DNA of 64,000 nucleotides from Prorocentrum cordatum. Lineage: Eukaryota > Sar > Dinophyceae > Prorocentrales > Prorocentraceae. The position numbers were made by a program, and so were the translations under genes. Below the pieces are notes generated by a model. That model did not search any database, was not told the origin of the DNA, and saw nothing but the letters and a program-made list of their open reading frames with translations. The number at the start of each line of letters is the position of its first letter. Within the stretch, counting starts at the first letter, position 1. The stretch is taken from positions 17,501 through 81,500 of the forward strand of contig CAUYUJ010004703.1 in the NCBI GenBank assembly GCA_963575745.1, read 5' to 3'. Positions 28,180-37,835 of this stretch are shown one piece after another.

Positions 28180-28740
28180 GAGTCCCGATACACCGAAAGA
28201 TCACCCCAAGACACCCGAGATTGTCTCAAGATGGCCCAAGAGGCCTACAAGACGCCCCAATGAGCCTCCGAGAAGCCTCCGAAGAGGGTCACAAGAGACA
28301 AACATCATTGATCGCCCTCAGGTGTTTGAAGAAGTTTGGCGTTCTCGCCTTGTCTTTTTTCCGACGCTCTGAGACGGCCCAACAATCCCCCATGACTACC
28401 CCAAGACGGCCCGAGGGGCCTCAAAGAGCGCCCCAAAACTGCCTGAAACCGCCCCAAGACGGTCGGTCCAAGAGGCGCCCAAGACGGTGCCAGAGGGCCC
28501 CAAGACGGCCCCTAAGGAGGCCCAAAACAGGGGGTCTCCTGGGGGCCCCAAGACGGCCCCCAGGAGACCCCAAGAGGCGCTCAACATGCCCAAAGAGGTC
28601 TCCAAAGAGGCTCCCGAGAGGCCCCCAAGAGGACCCAGGAGGTCACCGAGAGGCCCAAAAGAAAGTCCAGGAGGCCCCAAAACTGCCCCAAGAGGCCACC
28701 CACGTGATCCCAACGAACAGCCAACAGGCTTCACACGTAT
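28180..28740. repeat. CCCAAGACGGCCC short-period repeat
   Basis: Words such as CCCCAAGACGGCCC and AGAGGCCCCAAGA recur every 10-15 bases, as at 21240-21720, 48100-48320 and, on the other strand, 33400-33550, 47470-47640 and 48410-48660. Long ORFs here are spurious. Confidence 0.7.
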
Positions 28741-30979
28741 CTATGGCGTCCCATATTGCAACGACCAAATACGTCCCCCTCAAGTTGCAAGATGACGGCC
28801 AGCGGTGGGCATTGCAACATCTCCGAGACGAGACTTATCCTCTCACACCTCCTCTGGCCTCCTTCCCCTCCTCCCCCCTGACCCTCCTCCCTCCTTACCA
28901 TCATCCTCATTATCCCTCTCCTCCTCCCTTTCCGCTCTACTTCTGACCCGTTGCAAAGCCACCTGAATGTACCATCCAGCTGCTATTCTCCTCGCTTCAC
29001 TTCCCTCCCAATCCTATCCCTCCCTCTCCTCAACTCTCCGACTCTCTGGAAGCCCCGATCGAACCTACAAATGCCTGAAATAGCCATCCCACACCAAATT
29101 ACGAACACCCCATCCCTACCCTGCCTCCTCTCTCCTCCCTTCCAAGCCTTCTAGAGCATTCGGGGCCCACTGACCGGAACACATCGCCGACGCATTGACG
29201 ACGCTTCGGCGATGTCGGGATGCAACGGGTTGGGTACCAGACCACCATTGACCATCTTTTAACCGATCCCCATCCCCAGCGGCGTGGCCTGGGCCCCACT
29301 GGCCGATTTACCCCACTAGATGGGGATATAGGTCGTTCCCTTCGGGTTTCGAAGGGTGCATCCCCAACTGGGGTAATAATTTGGTGGGGGTGTCAAAGGG
29401 GGTGGAGATGAGGATGGGGATCGGATAAACGATGCCGATGGGCTAGAAAACGTGGTCCGTTGCAAGGGCCAAGCTAACTTCCGCACGTTTCCGAAACCCG
29501 GATCCGTCCCCGCCTGTCCTGGCGGCGCGCATGAGGCGGCGTGGGGGAGGAGGGGCGGCCTTCTGAGAAGAGCCCCCGCCTTTTGGAAAGCGCGAGTCGT
29601 GCAGGCCGTTCGGATGAAGCCGGTGGGTGATGGGCCTGATTTCCACCACCACCACCACCAGAAGTTGGAGGGGGGGAAGGAGGTGGAGGATGAGGAGGAG
29701 GAAGAAGAGGTGGAGGACCCTTCCCCCCTCCAACTTATGGCGGCGGTGGTGGAAAACAGGCCCATCAGGTGGGGACAGGAAGAAGGAGGGCGGTTCAAGC
29801 CGTTTGAGCTGCGGCCCGCCAAAAGTGATGTGCGGCCGAGCTAAGAAGCCGACGGCTACTGAAGCAGGGGAGCGTTGAAAGATGGATTGGGGTCTGGAAA
29901 TTCTTGACGCTTCGCGTATCCCCACCAACCCATTCTACACCAGGCGCTCGAACGAAGAGCGCCGATGATCGGCAGCTGTTTTCCTCCCCTTTTCCTCCTT
30001 TTCCTCCGCCTTTTCCTCCTCCTCCTCTCCTCCTCCTCCCTCTCCTCCTTCTCCTCCTCCTCCTCCTCCTCCGCCTCCTCCGCCTCTTCCTCCTCCCTGG
30101 TGGCGTATTGGAAGTGTTTTCGAACGTTTTGGTGGGCTCTTGGGCCTTGCGGGCGGGCGGGCGGCGCTCCGCCCGCCCGCGCGCAGGGCCCAAGAGGGGG
30201 CCCAAGACGGAGGAGATCGATCAACGAAGGGGGGGTCCTAAATTTCAGCCCCCCCCCCAGGAGCCACGATCCTCGTGAGGGGTGTCGAATTTTAGCCCTC
30301 CCAGGGGTCGATCTTGGACGCTCTGACCGATCGCGGCCCCCCCTGTCCAGGTCAGTGGGGAGGGGGTAGGGGGAGGGGTAAACCCCTCCCCGAAGGGGAA
30401 AAAGGAGGGGTGGAAGAGGAAACGCTCTAAACCACCGACGCCCAGAGGGCTGGTGGGATTAACCGGCAATCTATAAAAGCCCTCACAAACCACATAATAG
30501 GGGGACAATAAAATTATCCTGGCGAAGGACCCAACCATATGCAGTTGTGAGTATCGCAATTGTGAGTATCTTCTTCGGTGGCGTTCCCTATGGGGCCACG
30601 AACCGCATGAGGGGTGTGCCGAAATGTGGCGGGGTACACAACGCAAAGGAATACGATAGATCTGATTACGAGAGAAAGAACGCGGGATAGTCAGAGCGCG
30701 AGGGAATCTGAGTATGAATGGGTCTGCGCGCGAGTGAATATATTTGCATGAATGCGATCATAGAACCGCCTAGTGTAAGTGTCGAGCATGCCTGTCCGAA
30801 CACACGTGACACTGGGCGTGGCCGCCGCAGGCAGCTTCCGCGGGAACCCCGACGGCAGCGTCCGCACGTCGCGACGCCCATGTCGGCACGCCTCTTGCGA
30901 GGATCGCGCCCGCTTTCGGCTCTTCTTTTCCTTCCTCTTTGCCCGCGCACTCCAAAATCCAAGGCTGCGGGCGCAGCGC
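28741..30979. other. pyrimidine tracts and unique sequence, no gene seen
   Basis: Contains CT-rich tracts (28830-28950, 29960-30105), a CCACCA/GGAGGA tract (29635-29720) and a strong GC hairpin at about 30150-30182 (GCGGGCGGGCGG and its complement). A diverged partial copy of the 90-bp satellite unit occurs at 30570-30632. No coding signal recognised. Confidence 0.45.
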
Positions 30980-31246
30980 AGCGCGGAGTCCCCGCGACGC
31001 GCGCTGGTCGCCCCGGGCGGGGTCCCAGCGACGCGCGCGGGTCGTCCGCTGCGCGAAGCAGAGAGAGCTGACTAGCTAACTGGCTGGCTGATAGCGGGCA
31101 AGTCTCTGACCGCTGGGCAGAGCGACGACGGGCGAACGAGGCGCCGGGCCCCCCGCAGCACGGAGTTCCCGCGACGCGCGCTGGTCGCCCCGAGAGGGTC
31201 CCAGCGACGCGCGCGGGTCGTCCGCGGCGCGAGGCCAAACAATTAG
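30980..31246. repeat. duplicated GC-rich segment of about 90 bp
   Basis: The stretch at 30983-31072 (GTCCCCGCGACGCGCGCTGG... to GGGTCGTCCGC) recurs at 31160-31244 with few changes. Confidence 0.65.
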
Positions 31247-31293
31247 TCGGGCAGTCGAGAGAAGGCGCGGCTCGGGGGAGACGCTCCTCAGGT

Positions 31294-31560
31294 CAGGCCT
31301 CGCGGATGAACTCGGTGAAGCCGAGCTCCCTGGCGAGGGCCGTCGCTTCCCTCCTGCACCGCTTCGTGCGCGCCGCAAACTGCTCCAGCTGCTTCCGCAA
31401 GCCCTGCGGCGGCCCTGCCAGGAAGAACTCGATGCGCGGCGCCCGCATGAGCAGGAGGTCCTCGTGGCGCGTGGCGCGCGAGAGCAGCGCGTAGAGCTCC
31501 AGCCACCAGTCGTCGTCCTCCTTCTTGCCGTTCCCTACCTCGTGGCGGCCGCAATCCAGG
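31294..31560 (-). pseudogene. SF1 helicase-like C-terminal fragment
   Basis: One minus-strand frame encodes DDDWWLELYALLSRATRHED, LLLMRAPRIEFFLAGPP, then a basic helix and a stop at about 31294. The LSRAT...LLMRAP block resembles motif VI near the C-terminus of superfamily 1 (UvrD/RecD/Pif1-type) helicases. Upstream the frame runs straight into the 90-bp satellite, so the rest of the protein is missing. It is probably a truncated exon or relic; the assignment rests on one motif. Confidence 0.4.
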
Positions 31561-31764
31561 ATCACGCCTGGGCGACGTCGACCGAGGGAGCAGCGCGCCG
31601 GGCAGCCGACGGCCCAGGGCGAGAGTCCACAGGACCGAGAGATGGTCTGGCCGCGGACTGCTCGCGCCCCGGAGGTCTGGCCGCCCCCGGAGCGCCGTTC
31701 CCCCGCCCCGTCGCCTTCGCGCATGGTGCGCCCCTGGCACGCCACCGTGGTGATGACCCTGCCG

Positions 31765-33235
31765 TGCGAGAAATGCGGGGGGGGTGCCGAAATGGGCGGG
31801 GGCGACGCATGCGGGCGGCGGCACTGGGGCCTTCGGTGGAGCTCCCTATGGAACCACGAAACGTGTGAGGGGTGTGCCGAAATGGGTGTGGGGGGCGCAT
31901 GCGGCCGCGGGCACTGGGGCCTTCGGTGGAGCTCCCTATGGAGCCACGAAACGTGTGAGGGGTGTGCCGAAATGGGTGTGGGGGACGCATGCGGCCGCGG
32001 GCACTGGGGCCTTCGGTGGAGCTCCCTATGGAGCCACGAAACGTGTGAGGGGTGTGCCGAAATGGGTGTGGGGGACGCATGCGGCCGCGGGCACTGGGGC
32101 CTTCGGTGGAGCTCCCTATGGAGCCACGAAACGTGTGAGGGGTGTGCCGAAATGGGTGTGGGGGACGCATGCGGCCGCGGGCACTGGGGCCTTCGGTGGA
32201 GCTCCCTATGGAGCCACGAAACGTGTGAGGGGTGTGCCGAAATGGGTGTGGGGGACGCATGCGGCCGCGGGCACTGGGGCCTTCGGTGGAGCTCCCTATG
32301 GAGCCACGAAACGTGTGAGGGGTGTGCCGAAATGGGTGTGGGGGACGCATGCGGCCGCGGGCACTGGGGCCTTCGGTGGAGCTCCCTATGGAGCCACGAA
32401 ACGTGTGAGGGGTGTGCCGAAATGGGTGTGGGGGACGCATGCGGCCGCGGGCACTGGGGCCTTCGGTGGAGCTCCCTATGGAGCCACGAAACGTGTGAGG
32501 GGTGTGCCGAAATGGGTGTGGGGGACGCATGCGGCCGCGGGCACTGGGGCCTTCGGTGGAGCTCCCTATGGAGCCACGAAACGTGTGAGGGGTGTGCCGA
32601 AATGGGTGTGGGGGACGCATGCGGCCGCGGGCACTGGGGCCTTCGGTGGAGCTCCCTATGGAGCCACGAAACGTGTGAGGGGTGTGCCGAAATGGGTGTG
32701 GGGGACGCATGCGGCCGCGGGCACTGGGGCCTTCGGTGGAGCTCCCTATGGAGCCACGAAACGTGTGAGGGGTGTGCCGAAATGGGTGTGGGGACGCATG
32801 CGGCCGCGGGCACTGGGGCCTTCGGTGGAGCTCCCTATGGAGCCACGAAACGTGTGAGGGGTGTGCCGAAATGGGTGTGGGGACGCATGCGGCCGCGGGC
32901 ACTGGGGCCTTCGGTGGAGCTCCCTATGGAGCCACGAAACGTGTGAGGGGTGTGCCGAAATGGGTGTGGGGGACGCATGCGGCCGCGGGCACTGGGGCCT
33001 TCGGTGGAGCTCCCTATGGAGCCACGAAACGTGTGAGGGGTGTGCCGAAATGGGTGTGGGGGACGCATGCGGCCGCGGGCACTGGGGCCTTCGGTGGAGC
33101 TCCCTATGGAGCCACGAAACGTGTGAGGGGTGTGCCGAAATGGGTGTGGGGGACGCATGCGGCCGCGGGCACTGGGGCCTTCGGTGGAGCTCCCTATGGA
33201 GCCACGAAACGTGTGAGGGGTGTGCCGAAATGGGC
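31765..33235. repeat. 90-bp satellite, about 16 copies
   Basis: Near-identical 90-bp units with GTGCCGAAATGGGTGTGGGG, ACGCATGCGGCCGCGGGCAC and GGAGCTCCCTATGGAGCCAC. Only the first unit and two 89-bp units (missing one G, near 32790 and 32880) deviate noticeably. Because 90 is a multiple of 3 and the unit has few stops, several long periodic ORFs cross it on both strands; I do not regard them as genes. Confidence 0.95.
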
Positions 33236-33973
33236 GTTGGTGATGATGATGATGGGAGGGGGAGGAGGCAGCGGGAGGAAGGAAGGAGAACGCGGGGCAC
33301 CGTCTCTTCAAAACGAGGGCCCAACACCACATGATGGTTGGGAAAAACAACATATTCATAACACTGTAGCGCGCATTCATCTATGTATGTCTATACACAG
33401 CCGGACTGGCGGGATGCGGCTGTCTTGGAGGCCTCTCGGACTCCTCTTGGAGCTCTCTTGGGCGCATTCTGGGGGCGTCTTCAGCCTCCCGGCGCGATCC
33501 CAGCGCGCTCTTGGGAGCTCGTGGCCCCCATAGCGCCTCGCGGGGCCGCCTTTGGAGCTACCAGCCCTGTTCCCCAGTAGATCAATCAATCCATACACAC
33601 ATATATATATGTGTGTATATAGATATCTATATAAATACATATATATATATATATATATATATGCTAGGGGGGGCACCCAATATCCCCCTTCGGCACTCTT
33701 GCGCAACACCGTGCATAACGGCGTTTTGTATTATTCACATGATCACCGCTGGACTATCATCATCAGCTGTGTTCGGATAGATGTGGCCATCATGCTGAGT
33801 TGATGTTGAGATCTCGAATATGACGACATGCAGTGTCGACGTCGAATTGAGTGCATGACGTTAGTGGGATGGGGACGTCGGCGCCAGGATCGCTCTTATC
33901 TTATGCAGCTGCTGGGGCCCGCGCCAGTCACGGGGCCTGACAGAAACAACAGTGCGGTCATGAAGAGAAAAAC
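33236..33973. other. short repeats and AT microsatellite, no gene seen
   Basis: Contains GGCCTCTTGGAGC-type short repeats (33400-33550) and AT tracts (33598-33662). The remainder is unique sequence without coding signal. Confidence 0.45.
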
Positions 33974-35065
33974 CTAAGGCTCAGAGTTCAACTCAGCCAA
34001 CATGTGCCCAGTTTTTGACCACAGATCTTGCCCCGTGTTCCAGAAAAGCCACTGGGCAGAGCGAACGCGGTCATTCCAAGAGCGCTGGTTCACCGCAGGG
34101 GACCTGCTCCCCATTATTTCACGTACGGGCCGCCAAATCCGATCGATGACCTGCGCGCCACCCTTTGTGCATACCACTTCTCCGTTTGGCATGCGGTGGC
34201 GAAACAGTTGCACATGCGCGGGCCGCGCCCACTTGCCATTGATCTCCTTTTTTTCTTGTGCACCACATAGTCGTGGATAGCACCATCAATGACCCCCTTC
34301 CTGCTGGTGCCCATCTTGTAGGAACGAGCGCCGTCGATGTGCAGAAACACGCAGCGGCCCCGTAACCACTTCGCAGCCTGATGGTCCCCAATCTTTCTGC
34401 GTGATTGGCCCAGGGCCAGGGGATCGCATTTTCGTGGTCTTCGGCGACGCTCTGAACATCACCAGCGAAGATGGCGTTCCTCTCTGCACAATAACTCACC
34501 ACTGGTGCCATTTCGCTCGCTTGCTGCCCGCAACCCGCATGATCTCCTTGTTTAAATCAACTTCATCTGCTCCCACGTCATGCCATGTCCCATTGTCGCC
34601 AGTACCGAACTTGATCTTCGGCTCCTGCATCCACACGAAGCGAGAACGAGCAGCATCCAGCCGCGACGCAAAGCGCCGCACATACTTCTCATCGTGCTCC
34701 CACAATAAATGCGACTGCGCTGTTGTTAAGCCAACTGTCAGCCCCAAGGGAAGCGTTGCCTGCGTTGCCAACGGCTTGTAATCTCTGCCACTCCCAGCGG
34801 TGAAGGCCATGTGGTTCGCATGAGGCAGGATGTGTTTGCGGCAGTGCTTGGCGTTGCATCTGTAGCTGAGAGAACCGCTGTCCTTGCGCCGCCGCAGCTT
34901 CCCAACGTTGTGCGCGCCACAGAACGGGCAAAAGTGTTCAGTCCAGGTTTTCAAAAAGCCAGTATTCGTTAACTCCTTGACCAATTGTTTCTCAGTCAGG
35001 CGGTCAATTTTTCTCAATGCGCATGGCCCACTTTTGAAGCTTGCGTTTGGCGCGCTGCTTCATGC
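33974..35065 (-). pseudogene. Merlin/IS1595-like DDE transposase, decayed
   Basis: Read 3'-ward from about 35065: a zinc ribbon CPFCG...YRCNAKHC, then VGADEVDLNKE with the first catalytic Asp, then a TGA stop at 34496-34498 in frame before VIVQRGTPSSLVMFR and GPGPITQKDW. A frameshift near 34360 leads to FLHIDGARSYK with the second Asp, HDYVVHKKK, and in a further frame GAQVIDRIWRPVRE and VRSAQWLFWNTGQDLW to the stop at 33974. This order is that of ISXO2/IS1595-like transposases, whose eukaryotic form is the Merlin superfamily. One stop and two frame changes make it inactive as written. I found no terminal repeats. Confidence 0.75.
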
Positions 35066-36228
35066 CGTACCTGACATACGGTGTATTCTTCCACAGCGCG
35101 GAGAATTTCTTTTGTGACAAGCTTCTCAGGCCGCGCGTACATGCGCCGTTTCCCTCGCTCAGGCGCGGGGAAGCACGACGCAGGCCGCTTGACAATTCCC
35201 CTCTTGCAGGCTTTAACAGATTTGCCGCCACACCTGCTGTCGCCATCGCCGCCGATGCCGCAAGCCACGTCGGAGACGCAGAAGATCCGCGAGCGGGCGT
35301 TGTTTTCGACGTGTCCGAGCTCCTGCGTCGTGATCAGCTCCGCGAACCCAGAGCAGAAGCTGATGATGCAATGCTCGCCTACAATCAGTGCGCAGGCGTG
35401 TCCCTCACCGTCGTCGATGACGAACTTGCCCACGACGCTGGCGTTCGCCGCGTTGAACCGAGAAACGCCAACCCCGAACTGATCGAGCATCCTGCAGCCG
35501 TCCTCAATGATCCAGAAAGGGCCGTCGCTGCTGGCAACGACAGGAAAACCAAGGTCGTTGAATGCCTGTGCCACGCAAATATGTCTGAAACGATTCGCAG
35601 CATTGCCTCTTCTGCACTGGTCGGCTGCCGCTACAACGGCGTCGGACTCCTGCGCAACCATCATCCCGCGCCGCCGCGTGTCATTGCTGGAACGTGCCTC
35701 GGGACTGCCATTGGCGAGGGCGTCGCAGCCGTACACGGTCGTTTGCGTCGCCCTCCTGCCGCGCACGATGGCGTCGTAGACGCCGCGTTCCACGTAGAGC
35801 GTAGCGCTGGCGACAAGAATCCCGCGCGCACTGGCGGCGTCGCCGACGCCGCCGAGCGCGTCCATCGACGACAGCACGGGAAGTGCACCACTGCCTCTGT
35901 GGAAACACAACTCAGCAAAAGAAACCACTTTGAAAAGTCGCACGTCCTCGTTGGATACCAGAGCGCGCCGCTGCCCATCAAGCAGTGTCTCGCGCCGCCC
36001 GCCATCCGCAACGCAGCAAACCTCGCCGCAGTGCATCACCAGCGCATTTTGGAAGCTGGAATTTGCATGCATTCTATATCGCCCATCGCGCCACAGATGA
36101 GCTCGCGGAACTGGCACGCACGCGTGATGGAACTGCTTGAGCATGCCGTTCCCGCCCTTGCGGGAGGCACTAAACATGTGCATGAACGCACAAGCTCGCG
36201 GCCATCGCGCGTGCAAACGCACATGCAC
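35014..36228 (-). CDS. hypothetical protein, possible cysteine-peptidase fold
   Basis: A 404-residue ORF. The core ICVAQAFNDLGFPVVASSDG, PFWIIEDG, then GEGHACALIVGEHCIISFC places a Cys and a His in the order used by papain-like and Josephin-like peptidases. The segment NDLGFPVVASSDGPFWIIEDG resembles the end of the neighbouring ORF (NYGFPVDARRSGPFWIL at 36645-36710). The C-terminus is Arg/Lys-rich and its stop overlaps the transposase region. Function is unproven; an unrelated fold is possible. Confidence 0.4.
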   Translation of the reverse strand: MHVRLHARWPRACAFMHMFSASRKGGNGMLKQFHHACVPVPRAHLWRDGRYRMHANSSFQNALVMHCGEVCCVADGGRRETLLDGQRRALVSNEDVRLFKVVSFAELCFHRGSGALPVLSSMDALGGVGDAASARGILVASATLYVERGVYDAIVRGRRATQTTVYGCDALANGSPEARSSNDTRRRGMMVAQESDAVVAAADQCRRGNAANRFRHICVAQAFNDLGFPVVASSDGPFWIIEDGCRMLDQFGVGVSRFNAANASVVGKFVIDDGEGHACALIVGEHCIISFCSGFAELITTQELGHVENNARSRIFCVSDVACGIGGDGDSRCGGKSVKACKRGIVKRPASCFPAPERGKRRMYARPEKLVTKEILRAVEEYTVCQVRHEAARQTQASKVGHAH

Positions 36229-36229
36229 A

Positions 36230-36622
36230 CGCGCGCGATCAAAACTGACATGAGCACATCGTCACCCGACCTACATTCGACCTGTGGCTGCGCAGATCTG
36301 AAGCCACCAAGCGTTGACAAGACTGCGATCCACCTTTACGTGCGCATCTCTCTTCCATGCGTCTCTTTTTCAACGTTCCTGCGCAGTCCCTCGTTGCGTC
36401 GCCCTCCGTCTTTCCTGCTGTTGCTCATGGTTGCATTCTCTGTATCTCTCTCCCTCTTTCTCTCGCTCAATGATCTCTCTCGCTGCCTCTGTCTCTCGCT
36501 CTCTCCCTCTACCCACTTGACCCACCTTGTCCCCCTCGCAGTTCTGTCTCCTGAAATCGCGTCCTGCCTCTCAATCTCCATTTCTAAATATATAGACGTC
36601 CATCCCTTTTCTGCCCCTCTAG
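36230..36622. repeat. CT-rich low-complexity gap
   Basis: TCTCTCTCCCTC-type tract between two related coding segments. It appears to truncate the second copy of the peptidase-like domain at the end of the upstream ORF. Confidence 0.5.
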
Positions 36623-37819
36623 TCATCTCTCTCCCTCTCCCCCGCCCCTGTCGTCCTTCAGAATCCAGAACGGGCCGCTCCTGCGCGCGTCGACAGGGAA
36701 GCCGTAATTCTGAAAGCAAGTCGGCAGGCGCATGTCGGTGAGCTCAGATGCCTCCGAAGCGCTGCTCCGAGACGAGTTGCCTCCTGCGCCGCCCTCCGCA
36801 TCCCGAGGGTGGAAAACGCCCACCGTGAACGACGCTCCCGCGCGTTGGCCAGCGCGGTCAAGGCTGGCACGCGCGGCGCCCAGCGAAACCTCAGGGATGC
36901 GGAAAACTGCCCCGTCGAACATGTACGTCATGACGGAGGCGCCCTCTATGTCGCACAACATTGAAGACTCCGCCTGCTGGAGGATCGGGTCCTCCTCGCT
37001 CGCCAGGGCGAAATGTAGGCGCGCAGCAACGGGATGGCGTCTTGATGCGAACATGCCGTTCAAGTACTTGAACTTGCCAGACCCCAATACGATATCGACC
37101 GCCTGCTTAATTTGTGCTGACAACGCCCAGAGGAACGGCAGGTCGTTCTTGGGAGCGCCCAGATGCAGCATGGCAATCAGCATCTTCTTGGCCGCCTCCA
37201 GCGGGATGCCGAAGTACTCCGCCAACACGGAGCGCCATGCCTGGCAATGACAGACGAACGCGTGCAGCACGTCGGAGCCAGCCTGCGCAACCTCCCCGAT
37301 ACACCCGAGGAGTTCTTTCCAGAGCAGCGTCGGGAAGCAGTTGACAATGTCAACGTCCACGTAGACGAAGCCAGCGCCCGCCGAACCCGCAGGGCCATGC
37401 TGGAACGCAGCCCTGCGAGCAGCTCGTGACAGCTGCTGGGCGCTCGGACAATTAGCGTACCGACGTCCAGGAATGCCATGCCTTCGGTAATATCCAACTT
37501 GTATCGTCACATAATCACCAGATCGGCTGCCATGCGACTCGAGGTACTCGCAGAAGCGCTGCGCTACGTCAACCTTGCGGTCGGTGCCCTGGTCGATGTG
37601 CTCCCGCAGACTTATCAGGTTGACAGTTTCGGCGAGATGGCCGCACATGTGCTTCGAGTACTCGCCCTCGTGAATCATGCAGATTTCGAAATCCATGATA
37701 TCGTCGCCCAGCGTCGACATGAATGCCTCGCGATTTTCCGATAGCGTGCCCCATTCCCTGACTGATCCACCTAATTGTCCGTCCCTGTAATTATTCAGGA
37801 TGCCAGCCAGATTTGTCAT
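36623..37819 (-). CDS. replication-type protein with polymerase-like motifs
   Basis: A 398-residue ORF beginning 17 bases after the helicase ORF stop. GRRYANCPSAQQLSRAARR (about 118-136) precedes FVYVDVDIVNCFPTLL with D155, D157 and N160, and ASVMTYMFDGAVFRI with D302. Paired D-x-D-x-x-N-x-x-P-x-L-L and hydrophobic-DG motifs suggest a two-metal palm-type polymerase or primase-like site; I cannot name the family. After residue 365 a partial copy of the peptidase-like domain starts (CFQNYGFPVDARRSGPFWIL) and runs into low-complexity DNA. Adjacency to an SF3 helicase supports a replication role. Confidence 0.5.
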   Translation of the reverse strand: MTNLAGILNNYRDGQLGGSVREWGTLSENREAFMSTLGDDIMDFEICMIHEGEYSKHMCGHLAETVNLISLREHIDQGTDRKVDVAQRFCEYLESHGSRSGDYVTIQVGYYRRHGIPGRRYANCPSAQQLSRAARRAAFQHGPAGSAGAGFVYVDVDIVNCFPTLLWKELLGCIGEVAQAGSDVLHAFVCHCQAWRSVLAEYFGIPLEAAKKMLIAMLHLGAPKNDLPFLWALSAQIKQAVDIVLGSGKFKYLNGMFASRRHPVAARLHFALASEEDPILQQAESSMLCDIEGASVMTYMFDGAVFRIPEVSLGAARASLDRAGQRAGASFTVGVFHPRDAEGGAGGNSSRSSASEASELTDMRLPTCFQNYGFPVDARRSGPFWILKDDRGGGEGER

Positions 37820-37835
37820 AGTCGATCATCAGCCT

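Noticed and set aside
31525-32946. Long periodic ORFs across the 90-bp satellite on both strands
   Set aside because: They exist in several frames at once only because the period is a multiple of three and the unit lacks stops; there is no non-repetitive domain in them.
31765-33235. CRISPR-like regular array
   Set aside because: The whole 90-bp unit is identical, with no variable spacers, and the context is eukaryotic.
35041-36741. Plus-strand 566-residue ORF opposite the peptidase-like and polymerase-like ORFs
   Set aside because: It is the antisense of minus-strand frames with better protein-like composition, and its end is a CT-rich low-complexity stretch.
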